DNA of 64,000 bases. Source: JAICNG01 sp035249985. GTDB taxonomy: Bacteria > Gemmatimonadota > Gemmatimonadetes > Gemmatimonadales > Gemmatimonadaceae. The translations under genes were made by a program, and so were the position numbers. Below the pieces are notes generated by a model that had not been told where the DNA came from, did not search any database, and was given only the letters and a program-made list of their open reading frames with translations. The stretch spans positions 29,617-93,616 of the forward strand of contig DATFFP010000030.1 in NCBI GenBank assembly GCA_035249985.1, read 5' to 3'. Position 1 is the stretch's first letter. Each line of letters opens with the position of its first letter. Below, one piece after another: positions 26,050 through 34,232 of the stretch.

Positions 26050-26703
26050 TCAACCGAACCACTCGCGTGGATAGTCGCGCTGCTGGCGCGCAGCGTCGAG
26101 AATCCACTGCTGCGTCTCAGCGTTCGTGAGCTCGTTGCTCACGCGGTCGAACCACTCGTTCGCCTGAGCGTTGTCGCCAACCCGGCGCCATAGCTCACCC
26201 ACGAGGTACGTCAGCACGGCGCGTTCGTCGCGATCGACACCATCGTACGTCGACAGAGCCTTCTCGAACATCCAGGCTGCCTGACGACGGAAGTAGCGCT
26301 CGGCCTCGATGTCGCCTTCGTCCACGCAGCACCATGCCGCACGAAGGAGGAGATCGGCGACACGCCGCGGCTCCGATCCTTGCCAAAGGGCCACCTTGGC
26401 TGCGAACTCGTATTTGTCTGATCCCCCGACGGGTCCTGACGAAAGCTTGGGCGCCAGCTCGTCCCACACGTGTTCTTTGAGAATTGGACTGACGTCGGTT
26501 TCCTCGGTGAAGTCCCGCTCGCTACCCGAGTAGCCGCACCGCGAGCACGTGTGTATAAAGAACGGCAGTGGCTGTGCGCCAGCTGCCCGCTCATGGAAAT
26601 CTGTGCGTTTTCCACCAAACGAGTTGGTGGAGATAACGGCCTGTGAATTGAACCGATTGTAGCAGATCGGACAGGCCAGCTCTATTTGTCGCAGCGTTGT
26701 CAT
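26050..26703 (-). CDS. DUF2225-like zinc-ribbon and TPR protein
   Basis: 217 residues. Two Cys pairs, CPIC near residue 11 and CSRCGYSG near residue 54, would bind one zinc. The rest is helical with TPR-like character (LLLRAAWCCVDEGDIEAERY, VGELWRRVGDNAQANEWFD). This pattern fits DUF2225, a family of unknown function in Firmicutes and others. No signal peptide, so probably cytoplasmic. It diverges from the metalloprotease gene at 26851. Confidence 0.78.
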   Translation of the reverse strand: MTTLRQIELACPICYNRFNSQAVISTNSFGGKRTDFHERAAGAQPLPFFIHTCSRCGYSGSERDFTEETDVSPILKEHVWDELAPKLSSGPVGGSDKYEFAAKVALWQGSEPRRVADLLLRAAWCCVDEGDIEAERYFRRQAAWMFEKALSTYDGVDRDERAVLTYLVGELWRRVGDNAQANEWFDRVSNELTNAETQQWILDAARQQRDYPREWFG

Positions 26704-26850
26704 TTAGCCTCTCGCTAACCTCCGCTGCGCGCTGTATTGAAAATCGCGTGCCACGGCAGCTGTTCCCCTTGTTGGTGCCGACAGGGGCTGGTATCTTGCC
26801 GCGCGGTTGACCCTCCCTCCGCCGACGGCTTTCCAGCGTTCCGGGCACTG

Positions 26851-27798
26851 ATGCTGATCAATCTGCTGCCTGACTTTTTCGCAGTGTTGAGCGCCAGCGA
26901 TCGCGTGGCGGCCTACCACCGGTACTACGCGACCCACCGCAGAATTCTCGAGCCGTATTGGCACAACTACGTGGTGGATCCCGAAGGTCCACATTTCCTC
27001 GATGTAGTGCGATCCACGGTTCACGCGGAACGCGACGATCTCCGAATCATGCTGGACCGCACGGATGTCGAAGCGCTCGCACGCGACGCCGAGGCGCAAT
27101 GCGCAGAGCTGCTGAGCTTGGACGTGGAAATCGACACTGTGCTCATGGTGGGCGTCGGGGCCGCGAATGCCGGCGAGCTGGTTACCGATCATCGCGGAAT
27201 TGCCTTCGTGTGCCTCGAGCATTTCACCAGCACGCAGAACCCGGACACGCAAGGGCTCGGGCTCGACCCGGAAGTGATCCCGCTGTGGCTCGCCCACGAG
27301 ACTGCGCACTGCGTCCGGTACACGTCGCCCAGTAGCCGATCCGAAATGAAGACGCTGATCGATGACGTGAACGGCTACTATTCCTACTGGGAAACCGGTC
27401 GGCGAGCGAGTCTGCGCGAGCTGGTGCTCAACGAGGGGCTCGCCGTCGAAACTGCGAGGGCAGTCAGCCCCGGACATGCCGAATGGGAGTACTTCGGCTA
27501 CGCCCGGCGGCAATACGCCCGAGTTCGCGAGATGGAGCCTCTCCTCATCCGGGCCATGGCGGAGGACCTGGATCGCACCGGATTAGGGCTCCGTTTGAAG
27601 TACCTCTCGGGTGGAATGAGTGACAGTGCGCGTGCAATCGATGATGGCCACGTAATTCCCGAGCGGGCCGGATACTACCTCGGTGCCCGGATGGTCGAGC
27701 CAGCGATTGCTGCACGCGGCCTGAGCTGGGCCATTCGCGCGAGCGCACGTGAGCTTGGTGAAGCCGGCCGGAGAATGGCTGCAGGCGCTAGTGCGTGA
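26851..27798 (+). CDS. Putative zinc metallopeptidase (HExxH, DUF2268-like)
   Basis: 315 residues from ATG 26851 (MLINLLPDFFAVLSASD). An upstream ATG at 26737 would add a Cys-rich stretch in the divergent promoter region, so the inner ATG is preferred. The HExxH zinc motif HETAH is at residues 149-153, and a downstream Glu195 in LNEGLAVETAR could be the third ligand, as in the DUF2268 group of predicted zinc proteases. No signal peptide, so possibly cytoplasmic. The C-terminal half is helical with no named domain. The family link is by motif only. Confidence 0.65.
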   Translation: MLINLLPDFFAVLSASDRVAAYHRYYATHRRILEPYWHNYVVDPEGPHFLDVVRSTVHAERDDLRIMLDRTDVEALARDAEAQCAELLSLDVEIDTVLMVGVGAANAGELVTDHRGIAFVCLEHFTSTQNPDTQGLGLDPEVIPLWLAHETAHCVRYTSPSSRSEMKTLIDDVNGYYSYWETGRRASLRELVLNEGLAVETARAVSPGHAEWEYFGYARRQYARVREMEPLLIRAMAEDLDRTGLGLRLKYLSGGMSDSARAIDDGHVIPERAGYYLGARMVEPAIAARGLSWAIRASARELGEAGRRMAAGASA

Positions 27799-27818
27799 GG
27801 CTTTGCGCCTAACACGCA

Positions 27819-29195
27819 CTATTTCCCGACGCAGAACGTCGAGAAGACTCTCCCGAGCACGTCCTCCACGTCGATCGACCCGATTAGCTCCCCTAGATGG
27901 TGCGCTGCCGCACGCAAGTGGATGGCAGCCACGGAGCTCGGCGGATCGTTGATCACCCATGCGTCACGGAAGGCCACGAGTTCTGCCCGCGCAGCGGTAA
28001 CCGCCTCGCGATGCCGTTCGCGCGTCAGTAAGGGGGCGTCGTCAGCTCCCCGTGCGAAACGCTCCTCTAGCGATGACGAGATGCGCTCGGTCAAGGTGTC
28101 GATCCCTGCTCCCGTTACCGCGCTCACGTGAACAAAGGGTGTGGAGCTCCCACTCTCGACTGACACGGGCCGCAGGTCCACCTTGGTCAGCACTGGTATC
28201 ACCAGAGTGGATGTGATCGTTCGTGATCGCTGGAGGAGCCTTGCTAACTCATCGCTCACTTCGGCACAGAGCAGCACCACGTCGGCATCGGCGAGATAAC
28301 GTTCGCTGATTTCTATGCCCAGTCGCTCGACCATGTCTGTCGATTCTCGCAATCCAGCCGTGTCGACGAGTCGAACTGGCCAGCCCCGTACCTCAACGAC
28401 AGCTTCAATCGCGTCACGGGTCGTTCCGGGGATCTCAGTCACGATCGCGCGTTCGCGGCCAACAAGCGCATTGAACAGGGATGATTTGCCAGCGTTCGGC
28501 GCACCCCCGATGACGACGAGTGCTCCCGTGCGGACCATCTCTCCCGTATCACCCGTTGCGAGAAGCCCTTCCAGCGCGTTCACCGTGCGGTCCAGTGCGT
28601 CGGTCACTCGGTATCGGTCGAGGGACCCTTCGTCCTCCTCGGGGAAATCGATGTCGTACGCCATGAGCGCTTCCAGGTCGAGAATGGCATTGCGAAGGTC
28701 GGCGATTCGCCGGGACAGGCCGCCCTCGAGCTGGCTAAGGGCAACCTGGTGTGCCATGCGCGAGCGTGCATCGATGAGATCAGCGACTGCTTCCGCCTGC
28801 AAGAGGTCCATGCGGCCATTCGCGACGGCACGTCGAGTGAACTCCCCCGGGAGCGCTTGGCGTGCACCCGCAGCAATCAGGGCTGCCAGCACAATCGATG
28901 GGACGACGGCGCCACCATGAACCGAGATTTCGACAACATCTTCGCCGGTGTAGCTGTGCGGACGACGGAAGAGAGTGACGAGTGCTTCGTCGAGCAGTGT
29001 CCCGTCAGTCGGGTGCCGAATCTCGGTAAGATGACTGACGCGAGGAGTGTCCGTGTCGAAGGCCGGAATGACTCGGCTCGCTACCTCTGTCGCCCGGGAG
29101 CCGCTAAGACGAACGATTGCGATTGCACCTCGTCCGGGGGCGGTCGCGATTGCGGCAATGGTATCGTCCGAACCGGGAAGTGCAGAGGCGCTCAC
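27819..29195 (-). CDS. mnmE: tRNA uridine-5-carboxymethylaminomethyl(34) synthesis GTPase MnmE
   Basis: 458 residues. The N-terminal tetrahydrofolate-binding domain begins DTIAAIATAPGRGAIAIVRL and includes HSYTGEDVVEISVHGG. The GTPase domain sits at about residues 230-380: GGAPNAGKSSLFNAL, EIPGTTRD, LVDTAGLRES. The C-terminal tetrapeptide block ends FCVGK, the conserved Cys-x-Gly-Lys that closes the protein. With MnmG it installs the cmnm5 modification on wobble U34. It is the last gene of the rpmH-rnpA-yidD-yidC-MBL-mnmE run. Confidence 0.98.
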   Translation of the reverse strand: MSASALPGSDDTIAAIATAPGRGAIAIVRLSGSRATEVASRVIPAFDTDTPRVSHLTEIRHPTDGTLLDEALVTLFRRPHSYTGEDVVEISVHGGAVVPSIVLAALIAAGARQALPGEFTRRAVANGRMDLLQAEAVADLIDARSRMAHQVALSQLEGGLSRRIADLRNAILDLEALMAYDIDFPEEDEGSLDRYRVTDALDRTVNALEGLLATGDTGEMVRTGALVVIGGAPNAGKSSLFNALVGRERAIVTEIPGTTRDAIEAVVEVRGWPVRLVDTAGLRESTDMVERLGIEISERYLADADVVLLCAEVSDELARLLQRSRTITSTLVIPVLTKVDLRPVSVESGSSTPFVHVSAVTGAGIDTLTERISSSLEERFARGADDAPLLTRERHREAVTAARAELVAFRDAWVINDPPSSVAAIHLRAAAHHLGELIGSIDVEDVLGRVFSTFCVGK

Positions 29196-29201
29196 GATGC
29201 T

Positions 29202-30038
29202 TCAGGGAAGCGTGAGTGTTTCGCCCGGCTCGAGTATTCGTACACGGTGCCGGTGCTCGTAGCTGGGAAGCCTCGCCCGTAGCCGGTCAATTGCATCGAA
29301 TGCAGTCGCACTCACGTGGTGAAACGTTCCCCAGTGGAAGGGAACGAAGTGCCGAGCCTGAGTTCGCTCGAAGAGGCTCAGCGCATCGGTAGAGGTGAGA
29401 TGACCTTTCCGAAAGCCCGGCTTCCACCAGGGAGCGTGACCGATGGGCAGCAGCGCGACGTCGAGCTGGCGCCCGGTGCCGGTGACGTGTTCGTGGACGA
29501 TCCGGTCGGTGTGTTCCGTGAGAGCGGTGTCCCCGGTGAAGAACACTGTGTGTTGGTCCGTGAGAAGCAGATACATGTTGGCCGCGGATCGCCAACGATC
29601 AATCCCGTAGCGACTTCCATAGTGCTTGGCCGGTGCGGCACGAATCGTCAGCCCGCCAACGGCAACATGCTCTTCCGGCGCGAGCGGCTGAGCATGTGCG
29701 TAACCTCGCCGCACAAGCCAGCGTGCCACGGCTGGAGGGCTAAAGAGCGGAACATCCCGCGGCAAGGCATCAAGGCACGCAAAAGACAGATGATCTGCAT
29801 GCGCGTGCGTGAGCAGCAATGCGTCAATGGGCGGAAGATCATCGATGGAAATGCCCGGGGCACTGACCCGAGGGAGAAATCGACCGAGTCGTCCACCAAA
29901 GTGCGGGTCAGTGAGAATCCGCACACCACCGAGCTCCAGCAGCAGCGTTGCGTGTCCTATGTAGGTGATGCGCAACGGGAGCGATACGTGGCCTGCCTCT
30001 GGCTTTGCGGCGCTCCGCGGGTCACCTCCGGCATTCAT
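29202..30038 (-). CDS. MBL-fold metal-dependent hydrolase (NAPE-PLD/UlaG-like)
   Basis: 278 residues. Zinc motif LLLTHAHADHLS near residue 75, plus FFTGDTALTEHT and FVPFHWGTFHH with further metal ligands. The opening ITYIGHATLLLELGGVRILTDP is that of the UlaG/NAPE-PLD group, whose members cleave phosphodiester or lactone bonds. It overlaps the yidC stop by 4 nt (ATGA), so it is translationally coupled in the yidC operon; a membrane-lipid role would fit this context but is inference. Confidence 0.88.
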   Translation of the reverse strand: MNAGGDPRSAAKPEAGHVSLPLRITYIGHATLLLELGGVRILTDPHFGGRLGRFLPRVSAPGISIDDLPPIDALLLTHAHADHLSFACLDALPRDVPLFSPPAVARWLVRRGYAHAQPLAPEEHVAVGGLTIRAAPAKHYGSRYGIDRWRSAANMYLLLTDQHTVFFTGDTALTEHTDRIVHEHVTGTGRQLDVALLPIGHAPWWKPGFRKGHLTSTDALSLFERTQARHFVPFHWGTFHHVSATAFDAIDRLRARLPSYEHRHRVRILEPGETLTLP

Positions 30039-31678
30039 CGCCGCGTGGGTAACGCCGTCTGCCGAGCACGCTCACGCGCGATGAGCCACTGCTGTGGTAA
30101 GGCCGCGATGTTCTGCACGGCATAGTAGAGGTTCAGCCCACCAGCCATGTTCAGGAGCGCGACGGTCATGATCACCGGGAACATGTACATCATCATCTTG
30201 GCCTGTGGATTCGGCGGTGCATTCCGCATACCGATCCACGACAGGACGTACATGGAGGCCCCCATGATCAACGGCAGGAGGTAGTACGGGTCCTTGAGCG
30301 AGATGTCAGCGAGCCACAGGAAGGAGACGCCCCGAAACTCGATTGTATTCTGAAAAACGAAAAAGAGGGCAAACAGTACCGGCATGGGGATGAGCATTGG
30401 CAGACAGCCGCTGAACATGCTGAACGGGCTCATCCCATGCTCGCGATAGATCCGCACCATTTCTTCCTGCTGCTTTTGCGGATTGTTCCGGTACTTCTTC
30501 TGAATCGCGGCCATTTCCGGCTGGATCGCCTGCATCTTCAGGCTGCTCCGCATCGCCCGGTGGTTCAGTGGCCAGAGAATGATTCGTACCGCGATTCCGA
30601 AGATGACGAGAACCCATCCGTACGAGAGACGCAGCTTGTCATGCATCCACAGTAGCGCTCGCATGACGATCGTCGCGAACGGCTGAACGACCCCCTTCAT
30701 GAACCCGCCGTATGGATTGGCGTGCTCCATGTCGCGCCCGAGGGCGCGGAGCCGGCGCCACTCCTGCGGGCCTGCATAGATCTCCAGGGAGAACCTTCCA
30801 TTCTCGACAGGAAGGACGACATGCGCATCGGCTGTCGTGGCAGGGCCCTCACTACGTGGTGCACCAACGAGGTGAGCACGCGAAAACGGACTCCCATTGG
30901 CTGCTGGCGTCAGCAGGCTCACGAGGAAGTACTTGTTCTTACTGGCAACCCATGTGAACGGTCCGGTTTCTATGCGACGTTCCGCTGAGTCGAGCTTGGA
31001 GAAGTCGATGCTACGCGCATCATCACGTACGGGCTTGACCGCAAACGCTAAATAGCGGCGATCATCCTCGATGTTCGCTTCCTCAGAACGAAGACCACGG
31101 GGAATCGTTATTACGAGCTCACGAATGTTGACTGGTACCTCTCCGTTGACTCGAAGGAGGTAGCCCTCGTCATCGAGATGGTAGACTAGACGAACTGGCC
31201 CCACCGTTGTCGGTGCGTGAAAGACGACGGAGTCTGTACTGGGTGAAGTCGCCGCCACCACGCTAAAAACCGTTTGATCGAGCGCAACCGTATCGCTGCC
31301 GGAAACAAGATGAAACGAGACGAGAGCCGCAGAGTCTCGAACGAGCTGCACGCTTCCCGAGTCTGTGTTGAGCGCCTTGTAGTCTCGAAGGGTAACGCCA
31401 ACAGGAGCTGCCCCAAGCGTGCTGAATTCATAGACCACACGCTGTGTTTCGACAGTGATCGTGTCTGCGCGGATTCCCAACGATGGAGTCGAAGAACCAG
31501 GCACTTCCTGGGGGGTCGCAACAGAAGGCGGAGGCTCGGCGGCAATCACTCGCGAACTGTCGCTCACTGCAGTGCTAGGTGCTGGACGCCGAGGTGCAGG
31601 AGGAAAGAGCATCGAACTCACAACGACCGCGAGTCCCGACAACAACAGAGCGAGTGCTAGTCGTCTATCCATGTGCAA
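30035..31678 (-). CDS. yidC: Membrane protein insertase YidC
   Basis: 547 residues. N-terminal membrane anchor (LALALLLSGLAVVVSSMLF), a large periplasmic domain of about 300 residues and the C-terminal Oxa1 core (LSYGWVLVIFGIAVRIILWP, SGCLPMLIPMPVLFALFFVF and two more membrane segments). The long P1 domain is of the Gram-negative type. YidC inserts and folds inner-membrane proteins with or without SecYEG. Order rpmH-rnpA-yidD-yidC is the classical origin-proximal arrangement. Confidence 0.97.
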   Translation of the reverse strand: MHMDRRLALALLLSGLAVVVSSMLFPPAPRRPAPSTAVSDSSRVIAAEPPPSVATPQEVPGSSTPSLGIRADTITVETQRVVYEFSTLGAAPVGVTLRDYKALNTDSGSVQLVRDSAALVSFHLVSGSDTVALDQTVFSVVAATSPSTDSVVFHAPTTVGPVRLVYHLDDEGYLLRVNGEVPVNIRELVITIPRGLRSEEANIEDDRRYLAFAVKPVRDDARSIDFSKLDSAERRIETGPFTWVASKNKYFLVSLLTPAANGSPFSRAHLVGAPRSEGPATTADAHVVLPVENGRFSLEIYAGPQEWRRLRALGRDMEHANPYGGFMKGVVQPFATIVMRALLWMHDKLRLSYGWVLVIFGIAVRIILWPLNHRAMRSSLKMQAIQPEMAAIQKKYRNNPQKQQEEMVRIYREHGMSPFSMFSGCLPMLIPMPVLFALFFVFQNTIEFRGVSFLWLADISLKDPYYLLPLIMGASMYVLSWIGMRNAPPNPQAKMMMYMFPVIMTVALLNMAGGLNLYYAVQNIAALPQQWLIARERARQTALPTRR

Positions 31679-31687
31679 GTGAGTCAG

Positions 31688-31900
31688 TCATGGGACAGGG
31701 TCGTATCCGCCAGCCCGAAAGGGATGGCATCGCCCTATGCGCTTTACCGCGAGCCAACCGCCGCGCCAGGCTCCGTGCTTTTCCAGTGCCTCAACGGCAT
31801 ATGCCGAACAGCTAGGATAGTAACGGCACGCTGCAGGAAGCAGCGGGGAAAGAACGATCTGGTAGCCGCGGACAACTGCAACTAGTAGCCATCGGATCAT
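31688..31900 (-). CDS. yidD: Membrane protein insertion efficiency factor YidD
   Basis: 70 residues with the family core CRYYPSCSAYAVEALEKHG and GRCHPFRAGGYDPVP; the three cysteines are in the expected places. YidD assists YidC-dependent insertion and usually lies between rnpA and yidC, as here (4-nt gap from rnpA, 9-nt gap to yidC). Confidence 0.96.
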   Translation of the reverse strand: MIRWLLVAVVRGYQIVLSPLLPAACRYYPSCSAYAVEALEKHGAWRGGWLAVKRIGRCHPFRAGGYDPVP

Positions 31901-31904
31901 CGCT

Positions 31905-32282
31905 CTAAGTCCGCTCGATCGACTCGAGGTGTCGTACTACCCCACGGACACCTTCAAGAAGATCATGCTGAAGTTCCTGGAAGGATGCGTCGTATGCTTC
32001 GACCCGAGCGTACACAACGAGATCCAGCGACCGCAAAACTGGAAGGATACGGAGGCGTACGAGTTCACGAAGTCTCCGTTTCAGCCTATTTCGGTCTGTC
32101 GTGGTACGACGCCGCTTGGGAACCACGATGCCAACTCGCGGATGAGCCAAAGGGGAAGCGAGTGCTCGGACGTCAAGGAGCTTCGTCCGAGTACGCTTCC
32201 CCTTTCGCAGAACAGCTGTCAGATCCGCTTTGCCCGTCAGGCGATGGGTCGGCGGAAAGCGATGTCTATCAGGCGCTGGCGT
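31905..32282 (-). CDS. rnpA: Ribonuclease P protein component, non-canonical start
   Basis: Core RnpA residues RVGIVVPKRR and RNRLKRRLRELV are plain. The only canonical start in this frame is TTG 32150, which would give just 81 residues and drop the conserved N-terminal part. That part is nevertheless encoded upstream in the same frame: FPPTHRLTGKADLTAVLRKG, then RTRTKLLDVRAL. Between the in-frame TAA near 32338 and 32150 I find no ATG, GTG or TTG. ACG 32282 would give 125 residues, the usual length, and CTG 32240 is another candidate. The frame overlaps the 3' end of rpmH, so coupling or frameshift from rpmH is possible. RnpA helps the rnpB ribozyme bind pre-tRNA. Confidence 0.9.
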   Translation of the reverse strand, partial: TPAPDRHRFPPTHRLTGKADLTAVLRKGKRTRTKLLDVRALASPLAHPRVGIVVPKRRRTTTDRNRLKRRLRELVRLRILPVLRSLDLVVYARVEAYDASFQELQHDLLEGVRGVVRHLESIERT

Positions 32283-32433
32283 ACTTCGAAGGCAGTTGAA
32301 CTGTGAGGCGCTTGCGCCCCTTCTTCCGGCGACGACTTAATGTCTCCCTCCCCCATCGCGTCGACATACGCGTACGGAAGCCGTGCGTTTTGACGCGACG
32401 CTTATTACGGGGACGGTAAGTAGGCTTACCCAT
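32269..32433 (-). CDS. rpmH: 50S ribosomal protein L34
   Basis: 54 residues from ATG 32433: MGKPTYRPRNKRRVKTHGF then RTRMSTRWGRETLSRRRKKG. GGTTGGAG precedes the ATG by 5 nt, a good ribosome site. An in-frame extension to 32493 has no family similarity. Slightly longer than Escherichia L34 because of a short C-terminal tail (TVQLPSKYASA). First gene of the rnpA-yidD-yidC-mnmE run, reading away from dnaA. Its last 14 nt overlap the proposed rnpA frame. Confidence 0.97.
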   Translation of the reverse strand: MGKPTYRPRNKRRVKTHGFRTRMSTRWGRETLSRRRKKGRKRLTVQLPSKYASA

Positions 32434-32539
32434 GAAATCTCCAACCTTCAGGTAACAGCGAGTAGAGAACCGTAAACCTAGCGTCGACAGCAAGATAGAT
32501 CAAGCGGCACTACCTGGTGCCGAGAGAGCCTTCGTTGAC

Positions 32540-32548
32540 ATTTCCACA
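32540..32548 (+). promoter_or_regulatory. DnaA box upstream of dnaA
   Basis: ATTTCCACA, one change from the consensus TTWTNCACA. It overlaps a TTGACA (32535-32540) that could be the dnaA -35 element, so DnaA binding would repress the gene. Confidence 0.5.
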
Positions 32549-32579
32549 TCACGGGGGTAGCTTCGGCGCCCCTCGCCAC

Positions 32580-32588
32580 TTTTCCACA
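32580..32588 (+). promoter_or_regulatory. DnaA box next to the dnaA start codon
   Basis: TTTTCCACA matches the DnaA-box consensus and ends 5 nt before the dnaA ATG. The 11-mer TTTCCACATCA is repeated exactly 40 bp upstream. Binding here would block initiation of transcription or occupancy of the leader, consistent with dnaA autoregulation. Confidence 0.6.
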
Positions 32589-32593
32589 TCAAA

Positions 32594-33982
32594 ATGTCCC
32601 TCGCCCCCTCCGACGTCTGGACCCGACTACTGGACCAGGCTCGACGGCAGCTTCCCGAGCAGGTAATTCGAACCTGGCTCGAGCCAACTGAAGCCCTCAA
32701 GGTCGAGGGCAATACGCTCTTCGTCGGTGTGCCTGATCGCTTTGCGGCCGACTGGAATGAGTCCAAGCATGGCGAGCTACTGGCATCACTAGCACCCATT
32801 GCGCTCGGGCACCCCCTGAATGTGGTCTTCCGTGTTCATGATGAGCAGAAAACCCGACCGCAGATGGACTTTTTTGTCGCGCCGCTGCCTGAGAAGGGAA
32901 CAGTTGCAGACACACTGGCAAATGCCAACAGCCAACTCAGCGGCCGCTACACATTCAGTAATTTTGTAATTGGAAAGTCAAACGAGCTCGCTGCCGCAGC
33001 TGCTCAAGCTGTTGCTGAAGCTCCTGGAAAGGTTTACAACCCTCTATTCATCTATGGCGAAACAGGCTTAGGAAAGACGCACCTCATGCAGGCCGTCGCT
33101 CATGATATTCTCAACCGAAATCCGCGTACGCGCCTAGCGTTCATAGGCACTGAGCAGTTTACAAACGAGCTCGTCGGCTCAATCCAGGGCCGCACTACTC
33201 AGGAATTCCGACGGCGATATCGGGAGATCGATCTCCTCCTCGTCGATGACATCCATTTCCTAAAGGGCAAGGAAGCAACACAGGAGGAGTTTTTCCACAC
33301 TTTCAACGCCCTATATGAGGCAGGTCGCCAGATCATTTTGACGAGCGATCGGCCGCCCTCAGAAATCCCAGGACTCGAGGCGAGACTCGTCAGCCGATTC
33401 CAGTGGGGAATGGTCGCAGACATCGAGCAACCAGATCTTGAGCACCGGACAGCAATTCTCAAGAACAAGGCTGCTTTGGATCACCTTGAGCTGACCATTC
33501 CAGACGACGTGATCGGATTTATCGCGGAAAACGTACGATCGAGTGTACGAGAGCTTGAGGGCTCAATAATCCGGCTGTTGGCCTACGCTTCGCTCCGACA
33601 CCGGGATATAACTGTTGAACTGGCACGAGAAGCGTTACGCGACAAGCTAAGGGCCAATGGCCACATAGCAGCAATTCAAGATGCCGGGATCTCGGTTCCG
33701 GTAATCCAAAATGCAGTAGCAAAAGAATGGGGAGTAACCATTGAAGGCCTTCGTTCAAAGGTAAGGACGAAGACCCTTACCGTTCCCCGGCAGGTATCAA
33801 TGTACCTCATCCGAGAGCTGTTAGGCCTGCAGCTCGTAGAGATTGGACTTGCCTTTGGCGGGCGGGATCACTCCACTGTTATCCACAGCCTCGACCGTGT
33901 TTCTCAAGAACTCAGAACAGACCCTGCCTTTCACCTAAGGGTCCAGCAGATCCGCCAGCAATTAGAGCTACTCCGACACTAA
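32594..33982 (+). CDS. dnaA: Chromosomal replication initiator protein DnaA
   Basis: 462 residues. Domain I (VWTRLLDQARRQLPEQVIRTW), a short linker, then the AAA+ domain III beginning YTFSNFVIGKSNELA with Walker A GETGLGKTHL and Walker B LLLVDDIHFLKG, and the domain IV DNA-binding signature FGGRDHSTVIHSLD near the C-terminus. DnaA melts oriC and recruits the helicase. The ATG at 32594 has no Shine-Dalgarno; two DnaA boxes lie upstream. The first plus-strand gene after a block of minus-strand genes, consistent with an origin here. Confidence 0.99.
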   Translation: MSLAPSDVWTRLLDQARRQLPEQVIRTWLEPTEALKVEGNTLFVGVPDRFAADWNESKHGELLASLAPIALGHPLNVVFRVHDEQKTRPQMDFFVAPLPEKGTVADTLANANSQLSGRYTFSNFVIGKSNELAAAAAQAVAEAPGKVYNPLFIYGETGLGKTHLMQAVAHDILNRNPRTRLAFIGTEQFTNELVGSIQGRTTQEFRRRYREIDLLLVDDIHFLKGKEATQEEFFHTFNALYEAGRQIILTSDRPPSEIPGLEARLVSRFQWGMVADIEQPDLEHRTAILKNKAALDHLELTIPDDVIGFIAENVRSSVRELEGSIIRLLAYASLRHRDITVELAREALRDKLRANGHIAAIQDAGISVPVIQNAVAKEWGVTIEGLRSKVRTKTLTVPRQVSMYLIRELLGLQLVEIGLAFGGRDHSTVIHSLDRVSQELRTDPAFHLRVQQIRQQLELLRH

Positions 33983-34232
33983 AGACCCCATCATTCTCTA
34001 AGAATCAATCAGTCTCTCTTTCTGTTGACAAAGTAGTCCGAGGATTCTTCTCCGCATTCACCGACACTCCTTCCCCATCATCTCCACATATACTACCATC
34101 ACGCAACTAAATCAGATATCGTAGGTTCCAGAGCTCTTCCACAACTTCACACTCTCTATTGCTACTACTAGCTGTTTCTTTAAATAGAGAAGTACTAGAG
34201 TACCCCCTCCCAAAAGTGATCATGGAGCTGGC
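33983..34232. other. dnaA-dnaN intergenic region, candidate replication origin
   Basis: A 250-bp AT-rich gap with pyrimidine-rich plus strand. Imperfect DnaA-like sites: ATCTCCACA near 34080 and TCTTCCACA near 34135, plus short AT tracts (TTTAAATAG near 34180). No perfect TTATCCACA occurs here; one lies inside the 3' end of dnaA at 33879-33887 but encodes the conserved VIHS motif. Position beside dnaA and the switch of gene direction suggest an origin or part of one. A promoter for dnaN should also be here; TTGACA at 34025 has no good -10 partner. Confidence 0.45.

Noticed and set aside
26851..27798. Extended start at ATG 26737 for the HExxH protein
   Set aside because: The extra residues are Cys-rich, lie in the divergent promoter region of the DUF2225-like gene, and add no similarity.
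28122..28137. CACGTG with TCACGTGAA core in mnmE as a possible parS
   Set aside because: Only the central nine bases agree with the parS consensus; too weak, and within a conserved gene.
33879..33887. Perfect DnaA box TTATCCACA in the 3' end of dnaA
   Set aside because: It encodes the conserved VIHS of the DnaA signature, so the match may be imposed by coding; not used as origin evidence.
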